Shown in pieces: positions 1 through 5,705 of a stretch of 14,284 nucleotides of DNA. The stretch comes from Clostridiales bacterium (lineage in GTDB: Bacteria; Bacillota; Clostridia; Oscillospirales; Oscillospiraceae): the NCBI GenBank assembly GCA_021205375.1, contig JAJPXR010000162.1, positions 1-14,284 of the forward strand. Reading direction: 5' to 3'. Made by a program: the position numbers and the translations under genes. The stretch's first letter is position 1, and each line of letters begins with the position of its first letter. Under the pieces are notes generated by a model. The model ran no database searches and was not told the origin of the DNA. It saw only the letters and a program-made list of their open reading frames with translations.

Positions 1-5
1 GTCAT
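1..5 (-). CDS. Possible start of the gene downstream of proS (truncated by window edge)
   Basis: On the minus strand an ATG occupies positions 5-3, and AAGGAG (19-14) lies 8 nt upstream. That spacing is good for a Shine-Dalgarno site, and it sits only 13 nt after the proS stop codon. This suggests another gene follows proS in the same transcript. Only the first codon and part of the second are inside the window, so nothing can be said about the product. Confidence 0.35.
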
Positions 6-32
6 GGAGGTCACTCCTTCCCGTCGGGCAGC

Positions 33-1472
33 TCAGTACGCCACGCCCCAGACCACCATCTTCTTGGCGGGCTTGCCGCAGACGGGGCAGACATCGCTCA
101 AATGCTCCTGCTCGAAGGGGATACAACGGCTGGACACGCCCGCCAGCTCCTTCATGGCGATCTCACAGGCTTCATCGCCGCACCACATGGTCTTGGCGAA
201 GCAGGTGTGTTTCTCCATGGCGGCCTTCACGTCCTCCACCTTGGTGAAGGCGAAGGTGTTCTCCTCCAGCCGCTTTTTGGCGGATTCGTACAGGTTGTCG
301 TGGACCTCGGTGAGCAGGGCCTGTACCTTCTCTTCCAACTGCTCCAGGGGGACGAAGTACTTCTCGCCGGTGTCCCGCCGGGCGATGACGCACTGGTTCT
401 TCTCCATGTCCTTGGGGCCGATCTCCACCCGCAGGGGGACGCCCTTCATCTCGTACTCGGCGTACTTCCAGCCGTTGGACTGGTCGGAGTCGTCGGTTTT
501 CACCCGCAGGCCCAGGGCCTTGATGCGCTGCTCCAGGGCATAAGCCGCGTCCAACACGCCCTCCTTGTGCTGGGCCACGGGGATGACCACCACCTGAATG
601 GGGGCAATGGCGGGCGGCAGCACCAGGCCGTTGTCGTCACCGTGGGTCATGATGACCGCGCCGATGAGCCGGGTGGACGCGCCCCAGGAAGTCTGGTAGG
701 GGTATTGCAGGGTGTTGTCCCGCCCGGTGAAGGTCACGTCATAGGCCCGGGAGAACTTGTCCCCGAAGTAGTGGCTGGTGCCGGACTGGAGGGCTTTGCC
801 GTCCTTCATCATGGCCTCGATGGTGTAAGTGGCCTCGGCCCCGGCGAACTTCTCCTTGTCCGTCTTGCGGCCTTTCAGCACGGGCATGGCCAGGGCGTCC
901 CGGCAGAAGTCAGCGTAGCAGTTGAGCTGCTGTTCGGTCTCGGCCTCGGCTTCGGCGGCTGTCTCGTGGATGGTGTGTCCCTCCTGCCACCAGAACTCAC
1001 GGGAGCGCAGGAAGGGGCGGGTGCTCTTCTCCCAGCGCACCACGCTGCACCACTGGTTGTAGAGCATGGGCAGCTCCCGCCAGGAGTGGAGAGTATGCGC
1101 CCAGTGGTCGCAGAACATGGTCTCGGAGGTGGGACGAATGGCCATCCGCTCCTCCAGCTTGTCGCTGCCGCCCATGGTGACCCAGGCGGCCTCCGGCGCG
1201 AAGCCCTCCACCAGCTCGCCCTCTTTTTTCAGCAGGCTTTCGGGGATCAGCACCGGCATAGCCACGTTCTGGTGGCCGGTCTCCTTGAATTTTCCGTCCA
1301 GGATGTTGGTCATGTTCTCCCAGATGGCATAGCCGTAGGGCCGCAGGATCATAAAACCCTTGACGCTGGCGTAGTCCACCAGCTCCGCCTTCAGGCAGAT
1401 GTCCGTATACCACTGGGCGAAGTCCTCGCTCATGGAGGTGATCGCCTTCACCTGTTTCTTGTTTTTCGCCAT
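33..1472 (-). CDS. proS: Prolyl-tRNA synthetase, archaeal/eukaryal-type (short form)
   Basis: This cytosolic class II synthetase (479 aa) charges tRNA-Pro with proline. Motif 1 lies around residues 72-79 (MPVLIPES), followed by RPTSE at 113-117, motif 2 at about 146-169 (RWEKSTRPFLRSREF) and motif 3 at about 261-294. An anticodon-binding domain runs from about residue 295. The C-terminal domain has Cys pairs at 431/436 and 462/465 that fit the zinc-binding domain, and the protein ends in a tyrosine (WGVAY), both typical of the archaeal/eukaryal form. The YbaK-like editing insertion of the long bacterial form is absent. I chose the ATG at 1472 because AGGA lies about 10 nt upstream; the open frame extends 21 codons further, but into the T-box terminator region, and lacks family similarity. 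Expression is controlled by the upstream T-box leader. Confidence 0.96.
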   Translation of the reverse strand: MAKNKKQVKAITSMSEDFAQWYTDICLKAELVDYASVKGFMILRPYGYAIWENMTNILDGKFKETGHQNVAMPVLIPESLLKKEGELVEGFAPEAAWVTMGGSDKLEERMAIRPTSETMFCDHWAHTLHSWRELPMLYNQWCSVVRWEKSTRPFLRSREFWWQEGHTIHETAAEAEAETEQQLNCYADFCRDALAMPVLKGRKTDKEKFAGAEATYTIEAMMKDGKALQSGTSHYFGDKFSRAYDVTFTGRDNTLQYPYQTSWGASTRLIGAVIMTHGDDNGLVLPPAIAPIQVVVIPVAQHKEGVLDAAYALEQRIKALGLRVKTDDSDQSNGWKYAEYEMKGVPLRVEIGPKDMEKNQCVIARRDTGEKYFVPLEQLEEKVQALLTEVHDNLYESAKKRLEENTFAFTKVEDVKAAMEKHTCFAKTMWCGDEACEIAMKELAGVSSRCIPFEQEHLSDVCPVCGKPAKKMVVWGVAY

Positions 1473-1520
1473 TTCTCGTTCATCCTTTCCTCTGTTCCCC
1501 GGAAATACGGGGTTTTCGGT

Positions 1521-1567
1521 AACAAAATAGGACATCCTCTGCCGTCCTCGAAGGACGGGAGCGAATG
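1521..1567 (-). terminator. Intrinsic terminator of the proS T-box leader
   Basis: Immediately after the T-box sequence the minus strand can fold GGACAT (1567-1562) with ATGTCC, around an inner CCGTCCT-TCG-AGGACGG hairpin. The structure is followed by TATTTTGTT. This is the terminator alternative to the antiterminator, and it lies about 50 nt before the proS start codon. Confidence 0.75.
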
Positions 1568-1647
1568 TCCCGCGGTACCACCTTGCGTTTGCCCCCGCCT
1601 CGCAGTGGGAGCCTCTGTGGGTAAAAAGTCTGTCGGCTTTTCAGCTC

Positions 1648-1672
1648 TTAGCCGTTAGCTATTAGCTGTTAG
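1648..1672. repeat. 7-bp tandem repeat inside the T-box leader
   Basis: Plus-strand units TTAGCCG, TTAGCTA and TTAGCTG, plus a partial TTAG, lie head to tail at 1648-1672. They fall between stem I and the T-box motif of the proS leader, about 64 nt before the T-box sequence in transcription direction. Confidence 0.8.
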
Positions 1673-1912
1673 TGCCTGGCTTTTGGCTGGCAGCCTATCA
1701 AATGGGCTGATACAAAGGAAAACCAATGAAGCTCTTTACCCTCGCGCTGTAACGGGCGCGCCCGGCGCGGCTTCCGGGCGGTCTGCCCCTGTGCCGCGTG
1801 GCTCAGAAGTGGGTTCGGCGTCCCGTTGGAGGGCCTCGCACCGTCCGGCCCCTCTCTTTGCCGCTGGAAAACGCCTACTGTTCTTCGTCACAGCCTGTCG
1901 CATATTGAAGCT

Positions 1913-1941
1913 ATTATATCGGGTTTTGGGAGAGGTGTCAA
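1913..1941 (-). promoter_or_regulatory. Sigma-A promoter of proS
   Basis: On the minus strand a perfect TTGACA (1941-1936) and a perfect TATAAT (1918-1913) are separated by exactly 17 bp. They sit just upstream of T-box stem I, so transcription should start near 1906. Confidence 0.92.
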
Positions 1942-2000
1942 CCGTTGGTTTGGGGAGAAATGCACATACCCAGTTATCTATTTCATGCGCTTTGGAGGGA

Positions 2001-2096
2001 AACCCCTCCGCCACCGCCTAAAGGCGGCGGCCCTCCTCCGCCGTCAAGCGGCACTTCCGGGGCTTCGCCCCTCCCTGCCCTTTCAGGGGAGGCAAG
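2001..2096 (+). repeat. Intergenic palindromic repeat, copy A (long form)
   Basis: Starts AACCCCTCCG and ends GGGGAGGCAAG. The first 39 bases (2001-2039) are identical to 10101-10139 (copy C). A 39-base module (2040-2078) follows that copy C lacks but that recurs inverted at 5510-5554 (copy B). The shared tail CCTTTCAGGGGAGGC then resumes. Several small hairpins are visible: CCGCC-TAAA-GGCGG, GGGGC-TTC-GCCCC. Similarity to copy C continues weakly into the AT-rich flank near 2101-2130. There is no credible ORF. It lies between the proS promoter and the but terminator. Confidence 0.85.
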
Positions 2097-2175
2097 AGGG
2101 GATAGTGGTAATTATTTTGTTTGTGGTTTTGTCCGACGGAGTGACATTTTTTCATTCCAGGATTTCCGTTTTGAC

Positions 2176-2190
2176 TTTGCATAATGCAAA
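2176..2190. other. 15-bp palindrome, possible operator
   Basis: TTTGCAT-A-ATGCAAA is a perfect 7-bp inverted repeat around a single base, in the AT-rich spacer between repeat A and the but terminator. There is no nearby promoter that it obviously controls, so its role is unclear. Confidence 0.3.
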
Positions 2191-2198
2191 TAGCACAC

Positions 2199-2228
2199 AA
2201 AAAAGGGGACGCGCCGGGCGCGTCCCCT
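2199..2228 (-). terminator. Intrinsic terminator of but
   Basis: A perfect 10-bp stem, AGGGGACGCG with CGCGTCCCCT (2204-2213 / 2219-2228) and a 5-nt loop, lies 20 nt after the but stop codon. Reading the minus strand it is followed by a run of T (2204-2199). It is a canonical Rho-independent terminator for the minus strand. Confidence 0.92.
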
Positions 2229-2247
2229 AAAAAACGTCGATTGGATA

Positions 2248-3588
2248 TCAGCGGCGGTTGCTGCGCTTCCAGATGTGCATTTTCTCCGCGCTGGCGATCA
2301 GCTCGTCCCGGAAGTCGGGGTGAGCGATGGAGATCAGCGCCTCGGCCCGCTGCCAGGAGGACAGGCCCTTCAGATTGACCAGGCCGTATTCCGTGACCAC
2401 ATACATGGTGTTGGCGCGGGTGTCGGTGACGATGGAGCCGTTGTCCAGGGTGGGCTTGATGCGGCTGTGCAGCACCCCGTCCCGGCTCTTGAAGGTGGAG
2501 GACATGCAGATGAAGCTCTTGCCGCCCTTGGAGAGGTACGCGCCCAGCACGAAGTCCAACTGTCCGCCTGCGCCGGAGATGGGCTTGATGCCGGCGGATT
2601 CGGCGTTCACCTGGCCGTAAAGGTCGATGTCCACAGCGTTGTTGATGCTGATGAAGTTGTCGATGGCGGAGATGGTGCGCACGTCGTTGGTGTAATCCAC
2701 CGGGGCGGACATACAGGCGGGGTTGTTGTCCAGGTAGTCGTAGAGCTTCTTGGTGCCCGCGCCGAAGGCGTAGACCTGGCGGCCCTTGTCGATGGGCTTC
2801 CGTGCGCCGGTGATCTTGCCCGCCTTGGCGATGTCCACAAAGCCGTCCACGTACATTTCGGTGTGAACGCCCAGGTCCTTCAGGTCGGACTTGGCGATGA
2901 GGGACCCCACGGCGTTGGGCATACCGCCGATGCCGAGCTGGAGGCAGGCCCCGTCAGGGATCTCATTGACGATGAGCTTTGCCACGGCCTCGTCCACGGG
3001 GGTGGCGGCGGCGGAGCCCATCTCAGCGATGGGAGGGTTGTCCCCCTCGACTACCATGCTGACCTGGGAGATGTGGATGCCCTCCTGGAACCCGCCCAGG
3101 CACCGGGGCATATTCTGGTTGACCTCCACGATGATGACCTCCGCCCGCTCGCAGACCGCTGCCATGTGGGAGGCGCTGGGGCCGAAGCTGAAATAGCCGT
3201 GCTCATCCATGGGGGAGACCTGGAACATGGCTACCCGGCTGGGGCAGTCGATCTCCCGGTTGTAGCGGGGCAGCTCGGAGTAGCGGATGGGGGCGTAGAA
3301 GGCGAAGCCCTTGTTGACCGCCTTGCGCTCAATGCCGCCCATATGCCAGCTATTCCAGGTCAGGCGGCTGGCGGGGTCGTCGATTTTGAAGATCTCCGGC
3401 TCCCACATGAGGATGCCGCCCCGGAAGTTGATGTCCTCCAACTGGTCCATGCGTTTGGCCATGGCCTTGTCCAGCGCCACGGGGGTGGTGACGGTCCAGC
3501 CGTAGTCCACCCAGTCGCCGCTGCGGACGCACTTGACCGCCTCGTCCGCCGTGGTCAGCTTGCTCTGATAAAGTGCCTGATAATCCAT
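2248..3588 (-). CDS. but: Butyryl-CoA:acetate CoA-transferase (acetyl-CoA hydrolase/transferase family)
   Basis: This enzyme (446 aa) transfers CoA from butyryl-CoA to acetate, releasing butyrate in the last step of butyrate formation. The N-terminus (MDYQALYQSKL, then SGDWVDYGW at 23-31) and blocks such as IRYSELPRYNREIDCP and GPSASH match the gut-bacterial But type as I know it. The predicted catalytic glutamate is E244 in VHTEMYVDG, which corresponds to the known Glu238 of 4-hydroxybutyrate CoA-transferase. CoA-site glycine motifs are GIGGMP (219-224) and GGQLDF (341-346). The ATG at 3588 has AGGAGG 8 nt upstream; the frame extends 35 codons further but through the promoter region. The gene appears monocistronic, with its own promoter and terminator. 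The close relative 4-hydroxybutyrate CoA-transferase is the main alternative. Confidence 0.93.
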   Translation of the reverse strand: MDYQALYQSKLTTADEAVKCVRSGDWVDYGWTVTTPVALDKAMAKRMDQLEDINFRGGILMWEPEIFKIDDPASRLTWNSWHMGGIERKAVNKGFAFYAPIRYSELPRYNREIDCPSRVAMFQVSPMDEHGYFSFGPSASHMAAVCERAEVIIVEVNQNMPRCLGGFQEGIHISQVSMVVEGDNPPIAEMGSAAATPVDEAVAKLIVNEIPDGACLQLGIGGMPNAVGSLIAKSDLKDLGVHTEMYVDGFVDIAKAGKITGARKPIDKGRQVYAFGAGTKKLYDYLDNNPACMSAPVDYTNDVRTISAIDNFISINNAVDIDLYGQVNAESAGIKPISGAGGQLDFVLGAYLSKGGKSFICMSSTFKSRDGVLHSRIKPTLDNGSIVTDTRANTMYVVTEYGLVNLKGLSSWQRAEALISIAHPDFRDELIASAEKMHIWKRSNRR

Positions 3589-3696
3589 AAGAGAAACCTC
3601 CTGCTGATGGAATATGAAATCCTGTTCTGTGTTCGCCGGTGACCGGTGGGGCCGGCCCGTCATAGGATACTGGGGCGGCCCATTGTCGTCCATTCC

Positions 3697-3725
3697 ATTA
3701 TAACGCAGTCAGCGTGAAATGGGAA
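3697..3725 (-). promoter_or_regulatory. Probable promoter of but
   Basis: A perfect TATAAT lies at 3702-3697 on the minus strand, with a weak -35 (TTCCCA, 3725-3720) at 17-bp spacing. The start would be near 3690, giving a leader of about 100 nt. The weak -35 suggests an activator or a moderate promoter. Confidence 0.6.
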
Positions 3726-3733
3726 GAGGGACA

Positions 3734-3751
3734 TTGTTATTTTTTTCACAA
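3734..3751. promoter_or_regulatory. Rex-like operator palindrome
   Basis: TTGTTAT-TTTT-TTCACAA is an 18-bp imperfect inverted repeat. It matches the known Rex operator layout (TTGTKAA, 4 bp, TTMACAA) at all but one of the conserved half-site positions. It sits 9 bp upstream of the but -35 and about 30 bp upstream of the plus-strand -35 at 3781, between the divergent promoters. Rex senses the NADH/NAD ratio and controls fermentation genes, which fits but. The site was assigned by eye only. Confidence 0.5.
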
Positions 3752-3780
3752 AATTATGCCGACACTTTTCGACAAAATTC

Positions 3781-3809
3781 TTGTTTGCCGCGCCATGTTT
3801 TGGTATACT
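3781..3809 (+). promoter_or_regulatory. Sigma-A-like promoter directed at the kinase-like gene
   Basis: TTGTTT (3781-3786) and TATACT (3804-3809) are spaced by 17 bp. Transcription would start near 3816 and run through the inverted-repeat element at 3851-4160 before reaching the kinase-like gene at 4242, giving a leader of over 420 nt. Confidence 0.6.
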
Positions 3810-3850
3810 AGTGAAAAAGGAAGCGCCAGCCGCCTTTTGGGGCAAGCTAA

Positions 3851-4160
3851 GGAAGCTCTGATTCAATGGCCTTGGATGGCTGGGCGTCGTCGCCGCAAGC
3901 TCCATATCGTTCCCTTCCGCGCAAAGCGCGAAAGGTCACTCATTACGGCTGCGGCTCCTATCCCTGCCAAACCCGCTTCGCTGGGCTTTGGCAGGGTATC
4001 CCCTTTGCGCAAATCGAGGCGCGGAATCGCAGGACCAGGAGCGCCGCTAGGCGCGGGCGTACCCCTTGAGGGTAATCCTTTGTGGATTTCAAGATTTCGC
4101 AACGAAGAGTTGCACGAAAGATGCCGTCCAGACGCCGGGAGTTATTGAATCAGAGGTTCC
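3851..4160. mobile_element. MITE-like or structured non-coding element with 17-bp terminal inverted repeats
   Basis: GGAAGCTCTGATTCAAT (3851-3867) is repeated inverted at 4144-4160 with one mismatch. The ~310 bp between hold no convincing ORF but several hairpins: CGCGC-AAA-GCGCG (3918-3930), a ~13-bp stem at 3962-3996 (CCCTGCCAAA with TTTGGCAGGG), GCGCC-GCTA-GGCGC (4041-4054), TACCC-CTTGA-GGGTA (4060-4074) and GCAAC-GAAGA-GTTGC (4099-4113). The left flank CTAA fits the YTAR target of IS5-group elements and the ends start with GGAA as IS5 does. The right flank is CTGG, so a clean target duplication is not visible. It may be a non-autonomous transposon relic or a structured RNA in the 5' leader. 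No U-tract follows the right end, which argues against an independent terminated RNA. Confidence 0.6.
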
Positions 4161-4241
4161 CTGGGGCGGCGTGACGGCCTCGAATGGTGCGTTGCTCCAT
4201 TCAAAAGGGAACTGCAATCAGGGTGGAGAGTGGAGAAAGGT

Positions 4242-5321
4242 ATGGGCGAGTTTACCTTGTCTGGGAACGCCTATTTTGACGGTATTTCCCAGCCGGTGCT
4301 GCTGGTAAAGGACAAAAAAATCAAATACTGCAATCCGGCGGCCCAGGCCCATTTTCGCGCCTGTGCCGTTCCGTTGACGGAGGGCGCGTCTGCGCCAGAC
4401 GGACTGCCCGAAGGGGATGGCGTTTTAGCGGAGCTGACCATGGGCGGGGAGCGCTGGACTGTCCGCAGCCGGGGGCTGGGAGACGACGGCACCCTCTGCC
4501 TGTTCCAGCGGGCCGAGGATGGAAAATTTTCCACGCAACGGGTGCGGGAGCTGGCGATGCAGCTTCGGCGGCTGTTGGGGCCGCTGAACGCCTCCATCGA
4601 GACGCTGCAAGACACCCTGGTGGAGACAGAGCAGCACCGCAACGAGAAGTGGATCTCCTATCTGAACCACAGCCAGCACAAGCTGCTCCGGCTGGTGGAC
4701 GATTTGGATTTTTACAGCCAAAGCGACGATGACCTGGCTATCCTCTACCCCTCCGCTCCTCTGGAGCTGGCGGGATTTTGCCGGGAGCTGGAGCATCTGC
4801 TGGACTATCTGCTCCGGCAGATCGGCTGCCGCTTCGTCTACCGGGAGGAAGTGGCCAGCGCGACGGTGTGGGTCAACGAGTACCTGCTGCGCAGACTGCT
4901 CTACAATCTGACCGCCAACGCCCTGGGACAAAAAGGTGAACTGGTGCTGACCCTGCGCGTCGCGGGGGACCGGGCGGTGCTGACCCTGGCGGACAGCGCC
5001 GGAGGCATCTCCCCGGAGAAGCTGGAGCGGGTCTTTGCGCCGGAGGAGGACCGGTTCCTGGCCGACGGGTCGCCGGAGGGCTTTGGGCTGGGCCTGCCCA
5101 TCTGCCGCCGGATCGCCCACTTCTTCGGCGGGACGCTGCTGCTGGCCCCCGCCGGGGCGGGGATGGCAGTCACTCTGTCCCTGCCGCTTTGTTCGCCCTC
5201 CCAGCGCGACCTGCTCCGGGACGAGAGCATCTTCGACCCGACCCAGAACTACAACCAGGTCCTCACCGAGCTGAGCGGCGTGCTGCCCGCCCGGTGCTAC
5301 GGGCAGGAGACGGTGTTTTAA
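4242..5321 (+). CDS. PAS/histidine-kinase-like ATPase, soluble, phospho-acceptor histidine apparently missing
   Basis: This is a 359-aa protein with no transmembrane segment. Residues about 10-95 look like a small PAS sensor (FDGISQPVLLVKDKKIKYCNPAA). Residues about 100-160 form the dimerisation helices, with a good second helix (HSQHKLLRLVDDLDFYSQ). The H-box, however, reads LRRLLGPLNASIETL, and by alignment on PLN the histidine position is R109. The ATPase domain is well kept: N-box LLYNLTANAL (N226), G1 DSAGGI (D251), G2 GFGLGL (280-285). About 40 residues follow the ATPase domain. I chose the ATG at 4242 because GGAG lies 6 nt upstream; an in-frame GTG at 4230 has poorer spacing. There is no response regulator next to it. 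It may be a pseudokinase or use another acceptor. The partner is unknown. Confidence 0.82.
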   Translation: MGEFTLSGNAYFDGISQPVLLVKDKKIKYCNPAAQAHFRACAVPLTEGASAPDGLPEGDGVLAELTMGGERWTVRSRGLGDDGTLCLFQRAEDGKFSTQRVRELAMQLRRLLGPLNASIETLQDTLVETEQHRNEKWISYLNHSQHKLLRLVDDLDFYSQSDDDLAILYPSAPLELAGFCRELEHLLDYLLRQIGCRFVYREEVASATVWVNEYLLRRLLYNLTANALGQKGELVLTLRVAGDRAVLTLADSAGGISPEKLERVFAPEEDRFLADGSPEGFGLGLPICRRIAHFFGGTLLLAPAGAGMAVTLSLPLCSPSQRDLLRDESIFDPTQNYNQVLTELSGVLPARCYGQETVF

Positions 5322-5340
5322 GGCCCTTCTGGAACAGAAA

Positions 5341-5369
5341 TGACCCCCATCCACAGCGGATGGGGGTCA
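5341..5369. terminator. Perfect 12-bp hairpin after the kinase-like gene
   Basis: TGACCCCCATCC (5341-5352) pairs perfectly with GGATGGGGGTCA (5358-5369) around a 5-nt loop, 20 nt after the kinase-like stop codon. No T-tract follows on the plus strand, so it is not a canonical intrinsic terminator, though the stem should be very stable. The same hairpin core recurs at 5651-5675. Confidence 0.5.
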
Positions 5370-5437
5370 GGTTGTCAAAAAAGTCATTTCCAGCAGAATT
5401 AAGAGCAACGAAAAGTTATAGAAGCCCTCCGCAGGAG

Positions 5438-5459
5438 TTTTGTTGCGTAAGCAACAAAA
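5438..5459. repeat. Hairpin with AT-rich base, possible bidirectional terminator
   Basis: TTTTGTTGC-GTAA-GCAACAAAA forms a perfect 9-bp stem with a 4-nt loop in the convergent spacer between the kinase-like gene and pflA. The A/T-rich base could work in either direction, but the GC core is short. Confidence 0.45.
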
Positions 5460-5472
5460 TAAAGTGAAATCC

Positions 5473-5506
5473 GTGCTTTTAGCCGGGCGTGTACCGGCAA
5501 AAGCAC
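5473..5506. repeat. Long near-perfect hairpin
   Basis: GTGCTTTTAGCCGG (5473-5486) pairs with CCGGCAAAAGCAC (5494-5506) with a single bulged base and a 7-nt loop. It directly precedes repeat copy B. Confidence 0.6.
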
Positions 5507-5509
5507 ACA

Positions 5510-5554
5510 GGCAGGGAGGGGCAACGCCCCGGAAGTGCCGCTTGACGGCGGAGG
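5510..5554 (-). repeat. Intergenic palindromic repeat, copy B (module only, inverted)
   Basis: The reverse complement of this stretch matches 2035-2079 of copy A with two differences (GCGTTGCCC against GCTTCGCCC). Only the 39-base module and its edges are present. It contains a CCGC/GCGG hairpin and a GGGGC/GCCCC hairpin, and the differing bases fall in or next to the loop, so the stem is kept. Confidence 0.8.
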
Positions 5555-5598
5555 CCCCAAACGTGCGCGCTTGCGCGTGCGCTGCCGGGGCCGCATAT

Positions 5599-5675
5599 TC
5601 GACCAAAATCCGTGATTTTGGTCGAGAGCCTGTCGTTTTTCGACAGGCTCACCCCCATCCACAGCGGATGGGGGT
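5599..5675. repeat. Array of three consecutive perfect hairpins
   Basis: Three perfect inverted repeats abut with no spacer. TCGACCAAAATC pairs with GATTTTGGTCGA (5599-5610 / 5614-5625, 3-nt loop). GAGCCTGTCG pairs with CGACAGGCTC (5626-5635 / 5641-5650, T5 loop). ACCCCCATCC pairs with GGATGGGGGT (5651-5660 / 5666-5675, 5-nt loop). The third repeats the hairpin at 5341-5369. The array lies 30 nt beyond the pflA stop codon and could act as a transcription or RNA-decay barrier for pflA. Confidence 0.75.
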
Positions 5676-5705
5676 TTCTGCGTTCCATGGGAAGGTTCGA
5701 CGGGG

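Larger units (their letters stand above)
1521..1906 (-). promoter_or_regulatory. T-box leader of proS, proline specifier
   Basis: This is a tRNA-responsive transcription-attenuation leader. The conserved T-box sequence AAGGTGGTACCGCG is at 1584-1571 on the minus strand and pairs with the uncharged tRNA acceptor end. Stem I begins near 1889 with GACGAAGAACAGTAG and contains AGAGAG (about 1857-1852). Its 3' side reads GAA-CCC-ACTTCTGAG, which places a CCC (proline) specifier codon at 1813-1811. The codon matches the downstream proS. The stretch between stem I (ending near 1800) and the T-box is long, GC-rich at first, and includes a 7-bp tandem repeat. The start is taken as about 7 nt after the -10 box. 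The specifier assignment was made by eye from the usual local context. Confidence 0.9.

Noticed and set aside
102..1658. A 518-codon plus-strand open frame antisense to proS
   Set aside because: Same shadow pattern; it also runs through the T-box terminator and has no domain signature.
2275..3642. A 455-codon plus-strand open frame antisense to but
   Set aside because: Shadow of the but coding strand, with biased composition and no recognisable motif.
3714..4148. Plus- and minus-strand open frames across the inverted-repeat element
   Set aside because: They start outside or end inside the element arbitrarily, have no ribosome-binding site, and their translations carry no motif.
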